Under the pieces are notes generated by a model. The model saw nothing but the letters and a program-made list of their open reading frames with translations, ran no database searches and was not told the DNA's origin. Source: Melioribacter sp. (lineage in GTDB: Bacteria > Bacteroidota > Ignavibacteria > Ignavibacteriales > Melioribacteraceae). Taken from it: a stretch of DNA of 64,000 nucleotides. Of this stretch, positions 17,333 through 26,846 are shown in pieces. How positions within the stretch are numbered: position 1 is the first letter of the stretch; each line of letters starts with the position of its first letter. The stretch covers positions 62,001-126,000 of the forward strand of contig JAHEZQ010000008.1 of assembly GCA_023250955.1 (NCBI GenBank), read 5' to 3'. A program made the position numbers and the translations under genes.

Positions 17333-19226
17333 TTATAGGTAGTGTGACTGTAAAGGTACTGCCAATATTGAATTGGCTTTGCACACTTATTGAACCGTTT
17401 AATTTATCTAAAAGCTTTTTACAAATTGATAAGCCCAAACCAGTTCCTTCGTGGTTCCGAGTAATTCCCGTATCTATTTGACTAAATGGTTTGAAGAGTT
17501 TTTCCATATCTTCTTTTTTAATACCGACTCCAGTATCAGTAATTTTAGTTATGATTTGATCATTTTGTATTCCACAGTTAATTTCAACAAATCCTCGCTC
17601 AGTAAATTTGATAGCATTATTAAGAATGTTAAGGAATATCTGCTCAATTCTTCTTTCATCACTAATAATATTATTTATCTCTGGGAAGACGCTAGACCGT
17701 AATTCTAGATCTTTTTTATTAGCAAGCGGTTGAACTATTGCAATAACTTTATTAATAGATTTATTAAAGTTGAATGGTTTTATCGAAACAACAAGTTCTC
17801 CTGCTTCAATCTTAGAAATATCTAAGACATCATTAATCAGTTCTAATAAATGTTGGCCGCTTCCTTTAATCATATTTAATTGTTTGGATTGTTCCTCATT
17901 AAGCGGGCCAGCAAGCTCTTTGAGCAATATTCCGGTGAATCCTATTATTGAATTAAGTGGTGTTCGCAACTCGTGAGACATTGTTGCAAGAAAGGCAGAC
18001 TTTAACCTGTCCGCCGATTCAGCCATTTCCTTTGCTTTCTTAAGTGCATCTTCAGATTTCTTACGATCGGTAATATCTATTGTCCAGCCGGAAGTAGCAT
18101 AGATACGATTATTACTATCAGTTATTGGAAAGAGAATATCAACAAAATAATGAGTTTCGTCTTTTTTCTGAGATGAGTTCTCAAAAATATTTACTTGTAG
18201 TGTCTCAATCACTTTTTTGTTTTGGACAATATTCCTTTCAGCTCTTTCACGTGGAAATAATTCCAAATCTGTTTTGTTAATTACCTGATCATAAGGAAGA
18301 CCCATAAGTTTTTCAAATTCTTTATTTACAAAAATATAACGTCCTTCGAGATCATTGATGTAAACCAGAATCGGTGCACGGTTTAGAATATCACGTAATC
18401 TTTGTTCGCTGTCTCTTTGTGCTTTTTCAGCAAGGATTAATTCTTGATTAGTTTTTTTCAATTCACCGGTTCTAAGATTTACTCTCTCCTCTAATTCTTC
18501 ATTCAATTTTCTTAAATCATAAGTAGCTTTATCTATTTGTTCAAACATTTCATTAATCCGATTATACAAAACCCCAATCTCATCTTTTCTATCTGTCTCA
18601 ACACGAATTGAATAATCTTTATTATGAGATACTTGAGTGGTAACGTCTGCTAATTTTAGAATTGGTACAGAAACAAGTCGTTGTAATCTAGAAGCAAGAA
18701 TAAATACTGGAACGCCTAACAATAATAGAAGCACAATGCAAATGACAATATTACCTATGATCTTCTCCGTCAACGCAGCAGTTGAAACTCTCAAATAGAT
18801 AGTTCCTATTTTTTCATTCTGTTGGATTAAAGGCTTGAAGACATGAAGATAATTACCGGGAAATTTGGTTTGTTGGTTACTTAAAGATGGGAATGATATT
18901 TTGTCCTTATCGTTCTTATTATAAAATACAAAAATGTTATTTTTTTTATCATAAACGCATGCGTTTATGATGTCTGGCATAGCCTCAAGTTTTTTCAGAA
19001 TTTCATTAGCTTCATCTTTGTAACCGAAAAGTAATGCTGCGCTACAATATTCTCCCACCAGTGTGGCATTAAGGGAAGCATTATTTTCCATTTCCTTTTT
19101 ATAATTTATTATATCAAAAATACTATAGATTAATAAACCAAGAATTATGGTAAAGGTACTTACACCTATGATAATCAACAAAAGTTTATTTTTTATAGAC
19201 ATATTTCGAAATAACTTTATCTTCAT
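17322..19226 (-). CDS. membrane sensor histidine kinase (CHASE8-HAMP-PAS-HisKA-HATPase)
   Basis: This is a 634-aa inner-membrane kinase. TM1 lies at about 13-36. A periplasmic part (about 37-155) has the CHASE8-like pattern (ALLFGYKDEANEILKKL, ACVYDKKNN). TM2 is at about 158-182, then HAMP, a coiled coil, one PAS domain (about 275-390), HisKA with His418 (LATMSHELRTPL), and a HATPase with NILNNAIKFT, DTGVGI and GTGLGLS. CHASE8 kinases and cyclases are often encoded next to YfiR-family periplasmic proteins; here the yfiR-like gene is 47 nt upstream in the same operon, so YfiR probably binds this periplasmic domain. Output should pass to the receiver encoded next. Confidence 0.9.
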   Translation of the reverse strand: MKIKLFRNMSIKNKLLLIIIGVSTFTIILGLLIYSIFDIINYKKEMENNASLNATLVGEYCSAALLFGYKDEANEILKKLEAMPDIINACVYDKKNNIFVFYNKNDKDKISFPSLSNQQTKFPGNYLHVFKPLIQQNEKIGTIYLRVSTAALTEKIIGNIVICIVLLLLLGVPVFILASRLQRLVSVPILKLADVTTQVSHNKDYSIRVETDRKDEIGVLYNRINEMFEQIDKATYDLRKLNEELEERVNLRTGELKKTNQELILAEKAQRDSEQRLRDILNRAPILVYINDLEGRYIFVNKEFEKLMGLPYDQVINKTDLELFPRERAERNIVQNKKVIETLQVNIFENSSQKKDETHYFVDILFPITDSNNRIYATSGWTIDITDRKKSEDALKKAKEMAESADRLKSAFLATMSHELRTPLNSIIGFTGILLKELAGPLNEEQSKQLNMIKGSGQHLLELINDVLDISKIEAGELVVSIKPFNFNKSINKVIAIVQPLANKKDLELRSSVFPEINNIISDERRIEQIFLNILNNAIKFTERGFVEINCGIQNDQIITKITDTGVGIKKEDMEKLFKPFSQIDTGITRNHEGTGLGLSICKKLLDKLNGSISVQSQFNIGSTFTVTLPINGE

Positions 19227-19273
19227 ATGACCATCACGTCAAGTGAATATTTGTTCACTAACAAACTTATTTT

Positions 19274-19804
19274 TTATTCATATACTTTTACCGCTAAAGA
19301 GAGAAGACGGGTATTTGGAATAATTCCAGCTTCTTCAAGTGCCCTTCGGTTGATTTCAAATTTCATTTTATCTCCCACCTGCACAAAATTTATTCCTGCA
19401 CCTTTTTCGGCAAAGCCATTTGAATTAGTAACCAGTAAAACTTTTTTGCCTTTTATCTTCTTCAAAGTATCATAAAAAAGATCGTTATTAACAGGTGGTA
19501 AATACAATATATTGCAAAAATCGAGACTGTATAAATCACTAATTTCATTTACAACTATTGCTTTGCCATTCACCTTTTCATTATCTGCAATTTTAAATAA
19601 GGGATCGGTAACTTTGCTTTTACCGAGAACGATTATAGAAAAGAATCCCGAATCATTTTTTTCCCATTCAAGAAATTTTGTAAAATTATATATATACACA
19701 GCCATTACATTTTCAGATTTTACCCCATCGCTTAATTGAGCAGGTAAATGCTGATAAGGAATAATTGATATAATTATTAATATTAATCTAAATGTCTTTT
19801 TCAT
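19274..19804 (-). CDS. YfiR-family periplasmic protein (DUF4154)
   Basis: This is a 176-aa protein with a signal peptide (about 1-22, cleaved near LPA-Q). The body fits YfiR: AVYIYNFTKFLEW at the start of the mature part, an IIVLGKSKV strand, and the C-terminal segment GAGINFVQVGDKMKFEIN followed by NRRALEEAGI. In Pseudomonas, YfiR is the periplasmic inhibitor of the diguanylate cyclase YfiN and is released by YfiB. Here the partner gene encodes a CHASE8 histidine kinase instead of a cyclase. A TonB receptor lies 24 nt upstream. The idea that YfiR controls the kinase is inferred from gene order and the shared CHASE8 domain. Confidence 0.88.
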   Translation of the reverse strand: MKKTFRLILIIISIIPYQHLPAQLSDGVKSENVMAVYIYNFTKFLEWEKNDSGFFSIIVLGKSKVTDPLFKIADNEKVNGKAIVVNEISDLYSLDFCNILYLPPVNNDLFYDTLKKIKGKKVLLVTNSNGFAEKGAGINFVQVGDKMKFEINRRALEEAGIIPNTRLLSLAVKVYE

Positions 19805-19828
19805 CTATCAGGTGATATTTATTAATCG

Positions 19829-21808
19829 CTACAAATTATATTCTATTTTGAATAAAGCAGTTCTTTGCGGCTGCCTATATCTATCTGGTGGTCTGTTTGA
19901 TGAATGATAATAGGTTTGATTAAATAAATTATTAATTGTAAGACTGATTCTGAATTTTTCAAAACCTGTATAGCTCACTGATGTGTAGACAATTATCGCG
20001 TCATCTAAATAATCTTTACCAGTACTTGAAATTATTTTGGGATTTTTTCTACCGCCCAAGTAACTACATCTTAATGACAAACTAATATTCTCGCTTGGGT
20101 AATACGTTACCCCTATATTTGCACTATGTTTTGCAATTTCTGGAATTGCTACTTCGTTATTATTATTAGATGAATTATAGCTGTAATTTAAAAAAGATCT
20201 GAAAGATTTTTCTCTATAATCAAAATTTAATTCCAGTCCAACTGTTTCAACATCTCCGTTATTGACAGATCTTGAGTTATTGTTAATTGTCTCAATGATA
20301 ATTAAATCGGATAATTTATTTTTATAGATAGACAAATCAACATTAAAATGTTGGAATATTAAATATTGGGCTGCTACTTCAAAAGATCTCATCTTCTCAG
20401 GTTTGAGATCTGTATTCCCCAAACCGAAAGTATAATCCCATGGTTTTGGAGCCCTAAAAGCTTCCGAGTATAATAACTTCACAATTAATTTATCTTCGTT
20501 AAATACTAAACCGAAACGCGGGGTGACAACATTTTCATATACACTACTATGATCGAACCGTGCACCTCCGTAAAGGTTGAATGATTCATTTAATTTATAT
20601 TGGGTCTGAAGATATATACTTAACAAAGTATTATCGTCCATCTCGGGTGTTTGAGGTAACGGCGGTTTTACTGCTGGAGAATTGCTATAAGTTATTGAAA
20701 AGTTGTTGGATAGTGATTCATATTCCAATATAACTCCGCAAATAAATTTCAAATCTTGTAACGGTGTGTATGAAAGCATACTTTCAAAACCGGTAAGATG
20801 GTTTGGTCTGTAATAACCAACTTGAGAAACGTCGGTTATATATGCAATGGTATTATCAAAAACTGTTGCATTTCTATAATATAGAGTTGAAAGCAAATTT
20901 AGATCATGAGAAAAACTATGATCATATTTCAAATAGCTATTTAGGAAACCTATATTCCATAAAGTATTTTTATCAAGATAATTGGTACCGGTTGATTTAA
21001 ATTGAGTAGTACATGATGATTTTTTGCTTTGATATGTGATACCGAAATTAAGATCATGATATTGAGACTTCAATTCAATCGAATAGTCATCTTCAAAATT
21101 CTCCATGTCTGAAGACCAATTATAATCCCCTTCGGAACCTGTAATATCGGCTTTCTGAGAACCCTTTACCATTCCAGCAACTCTGAATCCAAATTCTTCT
21201 TTCTCATCGTAATAACCATAAGCAAGACTTCCATTGTAGGTTTTGAATGAACCATATAATCCGGATAGACTAAGTCCTTTATTATTCATTGGATCTTTTG
21301 TTATGATATTGATTATACCTGAAATAGCATTTGTACCATACAATGCAGATGCCGGTCCATATACAACTTCAATTCGCTGTACATTATCCAAATTAAACTG
21401 ACCGCCCCCGTAAAAACCACCAGAGTTTAATTCATTTATTTGTATTCCGTCTACGAGTAAGAGAATAAGATTATTCTGATTGGGAATTCCTCTTTGAAAA
21501 ATATAACTGTTAAATCCAAGAATATTTCTAAACTGAAACCCTGGAAGAATTGATAAAGCATCTTCTAAAGTGAGAAATCCATTTTCTTTTATTGTCTCTG
21601 CGGTTATTACCTTTACAGTGGCAGGTACTTCATTAATATTTGTAAGTGTTTTAGTAGCAGATATTATCGTAATGTCTTTTAAGTCTTCAATATTAAGTTG
21701 AAGTAATTTTTCGAGTTCATTTTCCTGAGGGAAAATATTGTGTGTAAAAAAAAGGAATGTAATTAGAAGAGGGGAAATTCTTTGAAATAAATTCCAACTT
21801 GACATCAT
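19829..21808 (-). CDS. TonB-dependent outer-membrane receptor of the YfiR-linked type
   Basis: This is a 659-aa receptor with a signal peptide (about 1-27), a short N-terminal segment (LLQLNIEDLKDITIISATKT, the TonB-box region), a plug domain (about 55-165: VPATVKVITAETIKENG, VYGPASALYGTNAISGIINI) and a C-terminal barrel ending RTALFKIEYNL. It lacks the carboxypeptidase-like domain of SusC-type receptors. It heads an operon with yfiR, a CHASE8 kinase and two receiver proteins, which argues for a signal or ligand sensor more than a bulk importer. The ligand is unknown; vitamin B12- or siderophore-type receptors have the same shape. Confidence 0.88.
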   Translation of the reverse strand: MMSSWNLFQRISPLLITFLFFTHNIFPQENELEKLLQLNIEDLKDITIISATKTLTNINEVPATVKVITAETIKENGFLTLEDALSILPGFQFRNILGFNSYIFQRGIPNQNNLILLLVDGIQINELNSGGFYGGGQFNLDNVQRIEVVYGPASALYGTNAISGIINIITKDPMNNKGLSLSGLYGSFKTYNGSLAYGYYDEKEEFGFRVAGMVKGSQKADITGSEGDYNWSSDMENFEDDYSIELKSQYHDLNFGITYQSKKSSCTTQFKSTGTNYLDKNTLWNIGFLNSYLKYDHSFSHDLNLLSTLYYRNATVFDNTIAYITDVSQVGYYRPNHLTGFESMLSYTPLQDLKFICGVILEYESLSNNFSITYSNSPAVKPPLPQTPEMDDNTLLSIYLQTQYKLNESFNLYGGARFDHSSVYENVVTPRFGLVFNEDKLIVKLLYSEAFRAPKPWDYTFGLGNTDLKPEKMRSFEVAAQYLIFQHFNVDLSIYKNKLSDLIIIETINNNSRSVNNGDVETVGLELNFDYREKSFRSFLNYSYNSSNNNNEVAIPEIAKHSANIGVTYYPSENISLSLRCSYLGGRKNPKIISSTGKDYLDDAIIVYTSVSYTGFEKFRISLTINNLFNQTYYHSSNRPPDRYRQPQRTALFKIEYNL

Positions 21809-22223
21809 CTATATCCATGTGAGTAATTTTTGATTGTCTTATGAACGAACCCACATATGACAAAGCAACTATACAATCAAAGTGCAAATGATGATTCAAT
21901 GAATAAAGCATATCATTCATGAAAAAAATTTATAATATCAATCCTAACTTTATCATGTATCTCATAATTAATATAAAGAAGCGTGAATAAAAACACAAGG
22001 ACAGTTATATCTGATAATAAAGTCTGCTCAGTAGAGTAAATGAAATTTATTGTATTTCCAACAACATTTTCTGGTAGTGAATAGTCATAACTTCATTAAT
22101 ATAAAATTAAATTTTTTATGTATTCAGAAATGAAATTAATTGATGAATTTTTCATGTTTTAAAAAGGATATTCCATTAATTACGTACACAGACTCCTTTA
22201 AAAACAAAATACCTTAAGATTAG
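21809..22223. promoter_or_regulatory. 415-base intergenic region upstream of the TonB-YfiR operon
   Basis: No coding region is supported here. On the minus strand this lies after the PL2 lyase gene... reading direction places the end of the pectin operon at its right edge and the promoter of the TonB-YfiR operon at its left edge. A short inverted repeat (AAAGGA 22163-22168, TCCTTT 22194-22199) followed on the minus strand by a T run could be a weak terminator for the pectin operon. Confidence 0.35.
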
Positions 22224-23939
22224 TTATTTCTTCACTTTATAAAAGAAATCATCTTTAATTGTTTTTATAGTTCCATTTGTAAGTTTATATTCGCCTTGCA
22301 CAAATCCGGAACCGTTAATAAACGCAGGCACTTTCTCGGGAATTCTCTTTATTGCAGCATCAAGTGCCAGTAATGCATATGGTTCAATCGCATCGAAGTT
22401 TGCATTGACATAATTCGGTCCTAGAGTAAAATATCCATGGTTAAATTTATCTCTCACTAGATTATTACCAATAATGCGGGCAAGTTTTAAATATTCGGAA
22501 TTCTTTGTTGCCTGATAAATATCAAGTAAAGCAAAAATTGAATATGCATCGTTATTTGAAGCATCCATATTTAATTTTAAATTTTTACCTGGCTCGGTTC
22601 CAATATCCCCAAGTCCACTACCTTTTGCAATACTGCGTGCAACTTCCCACAAAGTTTTATCATTTGTAACTAAAAATGCTCGTGAATATGAAATAAAGAA
22701 CATATTCTTGGCTGAATATTGTAAAAGCACATCTCCCATTTTCCCATAATATCCATTACGCTTCAAAACATAATTGGAAAGATCCGTTCCATCTGTGAAT
22801 AGTGGTCTAAACTTATTTTCTTTAGGTATATATCCAAAATCAGCAAAGGCAACCATTCCTTCTCTTGTCCATTCATAAAATTCATTAAGATTATTACCGA
22901 GTTCTTGGGCAAGTTGAATCTGCATTAATGCATTTGTTGAATAAATTGTTTCTGTATGTCTTTGTAACATTAAAGTCCCCTCAAGAGCTTTCTTCCCAAA
23001 CTCAGGACCAAATTGCCTTTGAGCCCTATCTCCAAATGATGACAAAGTATTGTCGTCATCGATAGTTGTCTCTCTCTTTAGTGGTTGTGTAAATTGATAA
23101 GCACCTAATTTTGTCTTAGAATTTCTAGCCAGTACATATTGATGAGCAAGTCGTTTGGCCCAAAGTAATGCTTCTTCATCATTCGTAAATTCGTAAAGTT
23201 TGACACCGGAATAAATCAGATCATTTCCTGCATCTAAAAAAGAAAGGCCGATTGTTTCGAAAAAGGGTTTTTGTTGCTTAAATATATTTTCCCAAAGTTT
23301 TCCGATTTTCAAACCATAGCGACCATGTCTGCTTATTTCCAGTGTTTTCCAATTGTACACATGAGCATTCCAAAATGCTTTAATAAATTTTACTGTTGCT
23401 TCAGGATTTACCTCATACCAAAAATCATAAAAGGGATAGGCATTTTTCAGTTCGTGAACAAAATCCTTCTCACTAGGGCCCACAACAATTAATGTTTTAA
23501 GATCAATAAATTTATGACCACCCCACTGCAATAAACCGGATGATTCCTGAAAATGATCAAAATAGAATTGAAGAAGTCTTTTTGCAGCATTTTTATATTT
23601 CTCATCTCCCGTTAAATTTGTTAAGCTAACCAATGTTCTTAAAAGATTCTGCTGACATACAAGATCAGAGAGAATCGCTTCTTGACCATTTGGGAAAACC
23701 CATTTTATTGGTTCTTTTGTGAAAACGTTAATACCGTTTATTAACAACGGACTTGATTGAGAACTATATTTATCTTTTCCTTCTTCTAAAACATTATTTG
23801 CAAATTTAATTACAGCCTCTAATCGAGCTTCGTCTTGGGCTTTTATATTTTTTTCTTGTGCAATACTTATGTTATAAACTTTAAACAAAATTAGAATAAT
23901 TACGATTTTTACAAGATTATTGTTAATTGCTTTAAGCAT
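22224..23939 (-). CDS. PL2-like pectate / exo-polygalacturonate lyase
   Basis: This is a 571-aa exported protein with an N-terminal signal (about 1-27, cleaved near SIA-Q). It looks like polysaccharide lyase family 2, whose members cut oligogalacturonides by beta-elimination with an alpha/alpha-barrel fold. Supporting pieces are the early DVPLL-like segment SSPLLINGINVFTKEPIKW, WGGHKFIDL, and HGRYGLKIGKLW. Helix-rich repeats and the length agree with that family. Its place as the last gene of the pectin operon, 7 nt after a carbohydrate esterase, fits a periplasmic step that yields unsaturated mono- or digalacturonate for KduI and KduD. The family call rests on overall likeness and context; another barrel-type lyase or hydrolase is possible. 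Confidence 0.6.
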   Translation of the reverse strand: MLKAINNNLVKIVIILILFKVYNISIAQEKNIKAQDEARLEAVIKFANNVLEEGKDKYSSQSSPLLINGINVFTKEPIKWVFPNGQEAILSDLVCQQNLLRTLVSLTNLTGDEKYKNAAKRLLQFYFDHFQESSGLLQWGGHKFIDLKTLIVVGPSEKDFVHELKNAYPFYDFWYEVNPEATVKFIKAFWNAHVYNWKTLEISRHGRYGLKIGKLWENIFKQQKPFFETIGLSFLDAGNDLIYSGVKLYEFTNDEEALLWAKRLAHQYVLARNSKTKLGAYQFTQPLKRETTIDDDNTLSSFGDRAQRQFGPEFGKKALEGTLMLQRHTETIYSTNALMQIQLAQELGNNLNEFYEWTREGMVAFADFGYIPKENKFRPLFTDGTDLSNYVLKRNGYYGKMGDVLLQYSAKNMFFISYSRAFLVTNDKTLWEVARSIAKGSGLGDIGTEPGKNLKLNMDASNNDAYSIFALLDIYQATKNSEYLKLARIIGNNLVRDKFNHGYFTLGPNYVNANFDAIEPYALLALDAAIKRIPEKVPAFINGSGFVQGEYKLTNGTIKTIKDDFFYKVKK

Positions 23940-23946
23940 TTGAAAA

Positions 23947-24936
23947 CTATTTCCCTTTAAAAATGTTGTCTAAAAATTTTACAATGTACTCTAAGGTTTC
24001 ATCAAACCAAGGATGAAACAGCCAGAATGGATGCGGAGTATCTTTGATTGTGTGCACTTCCGAATAAATACCATAATGATTCAGTTTCTCTATCATGGCA
24101 TCTCTTCCAGCATGATAACGCGGTAATGAGCTATTGATGAATAAAATCGGTGGTGATTTCTTGCTGACATAATTTATTGGAGATGCCTCTAACCACAATT
24201 CCGGCTTCCCTTCATATGTTGCACCAAACCAAAGTTTCCCAGCAGATGGTTTTGCAGGATTCTTATCCTTTCCATTTTCCTCGCCAGTTGTAAAATCAAC
24301 AATGCCATCAATATCAATTACAGCTTGAACATTAGTTGAATGATCAGAATTTCTATCGCTTCCTTCAAATTTTTTTATGTTGCCAGTAGTTCCTAAAAAA
24401 GCGGCCAACTGTCCACCTGCAGAACAACCATAAGTAGCGATTTTGGATGAATCAATTCCATACTTCAAAGAATTTTCACGAAGCCATTTTATTGCGGTCT
24501 TTAGATCATATATTGCTGCCGGATAGAGAGCTTCTACTGAAAGCCGATACTCAACTGTTACAGTAACATATCCCCTTGCTGCTAAATGTTGAGCCATTGG
24601 CCATTCCATAGATCGGTCACCAGAACGCCATCCACCACCGTGAATTAATATTACAGCTGGAAGAAGTTTTTTATTTTTTTTGTTAGGAACGAATAATTCA
24701 AGATGAAGTTTTCGACCACTATAATTCACATACGTAATATTTTTTATTGCTTTAATGCTTTTAGGTAGCTTTGATGAAACTAACTTAGCGTTTGGGTATT
24801 CTAAAATAACTTTGGCGTTAGTATTATTTGTTGTAAATGAAGTATCTCTTGGAATAACATTGCTTTTTTGACCTTCTTGCGCAAATAAAATATTGCAAAT
24901 GACAAAAATTAATACAAAAAATATTTTTCTATTCAT
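23947..24936 (-). CDS. secreted alpha/beta-hydrolase carbohydrate esterase
   Basis: This is a 329-aa esterase with a signal peptide (about 1-19). It has the alpha/beta-hydrolase oxyanion motif HGGGWRSGD and the nucleophile elbow GCSAGGQLAAF, with a C-terminal His in DTPHPFWLFHPW. This matches the BD-FAE / CE10-like esterases often found in pectin loci, where they remove acetyl or feruloyl groups. The long Trp/Pro-rich end (PHPFWLFHPWF) is typical of that group. It lies between kdgK and the PL2-like lyase. Acetyl removal from pectin in the periplasm is the likely role but is not proven by the sequence. Confidence 0.8.
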   Translation of the reverse strand: MNRKIFFVLIFVICNILFAQEGQKSNVIPRDTSFTTNNTNAKVILEYPNAKLVSSKLPKSIKAIKNITYVNYSGRKLHLELFVPNKKNKKLLPAVILIHGGGWRSGDRSMEWPMAQHLAARGYVTVTVEYRLSVEALYPAAIYDLKTAIKWLRENSLKYGIDSSKIATYGCSAGGQLAAFLGTTGNIKKFEGSDRNSDHSTNVQAVIDIDGIVDFTTGEENGKDKNPAKPSAGKLWFGATYEGKPELWLEASPINYVSKKSPPILFINSSLPRYHAGRDAMIEKLNHYGIYSEVHTIKDTPHPFWLFHPWFDETLEYIVKFLDNIFKGK

Positions 24937-24984
24937 ATTAAATAAAAAGTCTTTATGATTTCTGTTAAATGTTAATATTAACAG

Positions 24985-26013
24985 CTATCGTTCTACTCTT
25001 CCCGATCCGCCGCTCTTAACTAATTTCTCTACTTCATCTAAACTAACCAAATTAAAATCACCAGGGATAGTTTGTTTTAGACAAGAAGCGGCAACTGCAA
25101 ACTCAAGAGCATCTTTAGAACTTGCTTTAGTAAGCAGACCATAGATCAATCCGCTTGCGAATGCATCCCCTCCTCCGATTCTATCGACAATATCAATCTC
25201 ATATCGGCAAGAGCGGTAAGGGGATTTACATTCATTATCATCAAGGAGTAAAGCGCTCCATCCATTTTTCGATGCTGAAAAACTTTCTCTTAAAGTAATT
25301 GCAACCGATTTGAATCCGTAAATCTCTTTTAGCTTTTTAGCAACATTGAAGTAACTGTTTTCATCAAGCTTACCGGTTTCAATACTGGTCCTCTCCGGTT
25401 TGATTCCCAAACACTTTTCTGCATCTTCCTCATTTGCAATACATACATCAACAAACTTCATTAATGGCTTCATTATACTTTGTGCTTCAGATTCGTTCCA
25501 CATCTTTGCACGGAAATTAAGATCACAACTTATAGTTGCACCGGCTTCTTTTGCTTTTTCACTGGCCAATGCTAAACATTCTTGAATATTCTTGCCTAAA
25601 GCAGGAGTAATGCCTGTCCAATGAAACCATTGGGCATTTTGGAAAACTTTACTCCAATCAATTTCTTCTTTCTTCATTCCGGTAAGTGCAGAATTAGCGC
25701 GGTCATAAATAACTTTCGAAGCTCTTTGACTAGCGCCTGTTTCTAAAAAATAAATCCCAATTCTATCTCCGCCTCGGATGATGTAATCATCTTTAACTCC
25801 AAATCTTCTTAGATGATTTATTGCGGATTGTCCAATTTCATGTTTAGGTAATTTAGTTACGAAGTATGAATCTAAACCATAATTGGTAAGTGATACTGCA
25901 ACATTTGCTTCGCCGCCGCCAAAAGTAACATCAAAATTTTGAGACTGTAAAAATCTTGTAAATCCTGGTGTTGATAACCGAAGCATTATTTCACCAAATG
26001 TTACAACTTTCAT
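24985..26013 (-). CDS. kdgK: 2-keto-3-deoxygluconate (KDG) kinase
   Basis: This 342-aa PfkB-family kinase phosphorylates KDG to KDPG, which Eda then splits. The N-terminal signature TFGEIMLRLSTPG and FGGGEANVAVSL, and the C-terminal PfkB motif DRIGGGDAFASGLIYGLL with the catalytic Asp of GGDAF, are complete. GAGGAAAAT gives a ribosome-binding site. It follows kduD by 30 nt, so the unsaturated-uronate branch (kduD to kdgK) is built into the pectin-lyase operon. A second PfkB kinase is encoded in operon B at 46349. KdgK is the best name for this copy because its GEIMLRLSTPG start matches known KDG kinases. Confidence 0.88.
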   Translation of the reverse strand: MKVVTFGEIMLRLSTPGFTRFLQSQNFDVTFGGGEANVAVSLTNYGLDSYFVTKLPKHEIGQSAINHLRRFGVKDDYIIRGGDRIGIYFLETGASQRASKVIYDRANSALTGMKKEEIDWSKVFQNAQWFHWTGITPALGKNIQECLALASEKAKEAGATISCDLNFRAKMWNESEAQSIMKPLMKFVDVCIANEEDAEKCLGIKPERTSIETGKLDENSYFNVAKKLKEIYGFKSVAITLRESFSASKNGWSALLLDDNECKSPYRSCRYEIDIVDRIGGGDAFASGLIYGLLTKASSKDALEFAVAASCLKQTIPGDFNLVSLDEVEKLVKSGGSGRVER

Positions 26014-26043
26014 ATTTTCCTCAATGATAATTCTGAAAAGATT

Positions 26044-26799
26044 TTATCTTGCCATCCAGCCACCATCAACAACGAGAATATGACCGTTCACATAATCGGA
26101 AGCTTTTGATGCAAGAAAAACTGCTGTGCCTTGCAAATCTTCAGGTGTTCCCCAACGATCAGCCGGAATTCTATCTAGAATAGATTTTGAGCGAACAGGA
26201 TCTTCACGCAGTGCTTTTGTATTATTTGTTGCCATATAACCCGGGGCTATAGCATTAATGTTAATTCCAAATTTTGCCCACTCATTAGCAAGTGCTTTAG
26301 TAATTTGTGCTACAGCACCTTTACTTGCTGAATAAGATGGAACAGTAATCCCTCCTTGGAATGCAAGAAGAGATGCTACGTTAATAATTTTCCCGTACTT
26401 TCTTTTCATCATATCTTTTGCAACTGCCTGGCTCAAAAAGAAAACTACCCTGGAATTAAGATGCATTACTTCATCCCAATCTTTTTCAGAAAAATCAATT
26501 GCAGGAGTTCGTCTAATTATTCCGGCATTATTAATGAGAATATCAACCTTTCCAAAAACATCTAATGCTTTATCAACAACAGTCTGCAAAGAATTTTCTT
26601 TCATTAAATTAATTACCAACTGGTCACACTTTCTGCCGAGCGCTTTCACCTTTATTAAAGTTTCTTCAGAGGAAACATGATCAACAAGAAGAACATCCGC
26701 CCCTGCTTTAGCTAGTCCAAGTGTCATTCCTTGACCAAGCCCTGTGCTTGCACCAGTTACTATTGCCGATTTACCTGTAAGATCAAATAGATTTGTCAT
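26044..26799 (-). CDS. kduD: 2-dehydro-3-deoxy-D-gluconate 5-dehydrogenase (KduD)
   Basis: This is a 251-aa short-chain dehydrogenase. It has the NAD(P) motif TGASTGLGQGM, NNAGIIRR, catalytic Tyr-x3-Lys in SYSASKGAV and the C-terminal VNGHILVVDGGWMAR, all matching KduD. It reduces the KduI product (DKII) to KDG in the cytosol. An AGGAG site precedes the ATG. It lies between the CE8 esterase and kdgK. Its partner kduI is in the other operon (44207), which suggests that operons A and B are co-regulated. Confidence 0.9.
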   Translation of the reverse strand: MTNLFDLTGKSAIVTGASTGLGQGMTLGLAKAGADVLLVDHVSSEETLIKVKALGRKCDQLVINLMKENSLQTVVDKALDVFGKVDILINNAGIIRRTPAIDFSEKDWDEVMHLNSRVVFFLSQAVAKDMMKRKYGKIINVASLLAFQGGITVPSYSASKGAVAQITKALANEWAKFGININAIAPGYMATNNTKALREDPVRSKSILDRIPADRWGTPEDLQGTAVFLASKASDYVNGHILVVDGGWMAR

Positions 26800-26846
26800 T
26801 GTAAAACTCCTATTAACATATATGAATACCGACTTTATTTTTAATT

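Noticed and set aside
21717-21920. 67-codon open frame overlapping the start of the TonB receptor gene
   Set aside because: It is in another frame on the same strand as the receptor and crosses its signal peptide region; it is a shadow.
24970-24983. 14-bp perfect palindrome TGTTAATATTAACA between kdgK and the esterase
   Set aside because: It is all A/T except two G/C pairs in an AT-rich genome, it lies inside an operon, and no second copy was noticed; chance is likely.
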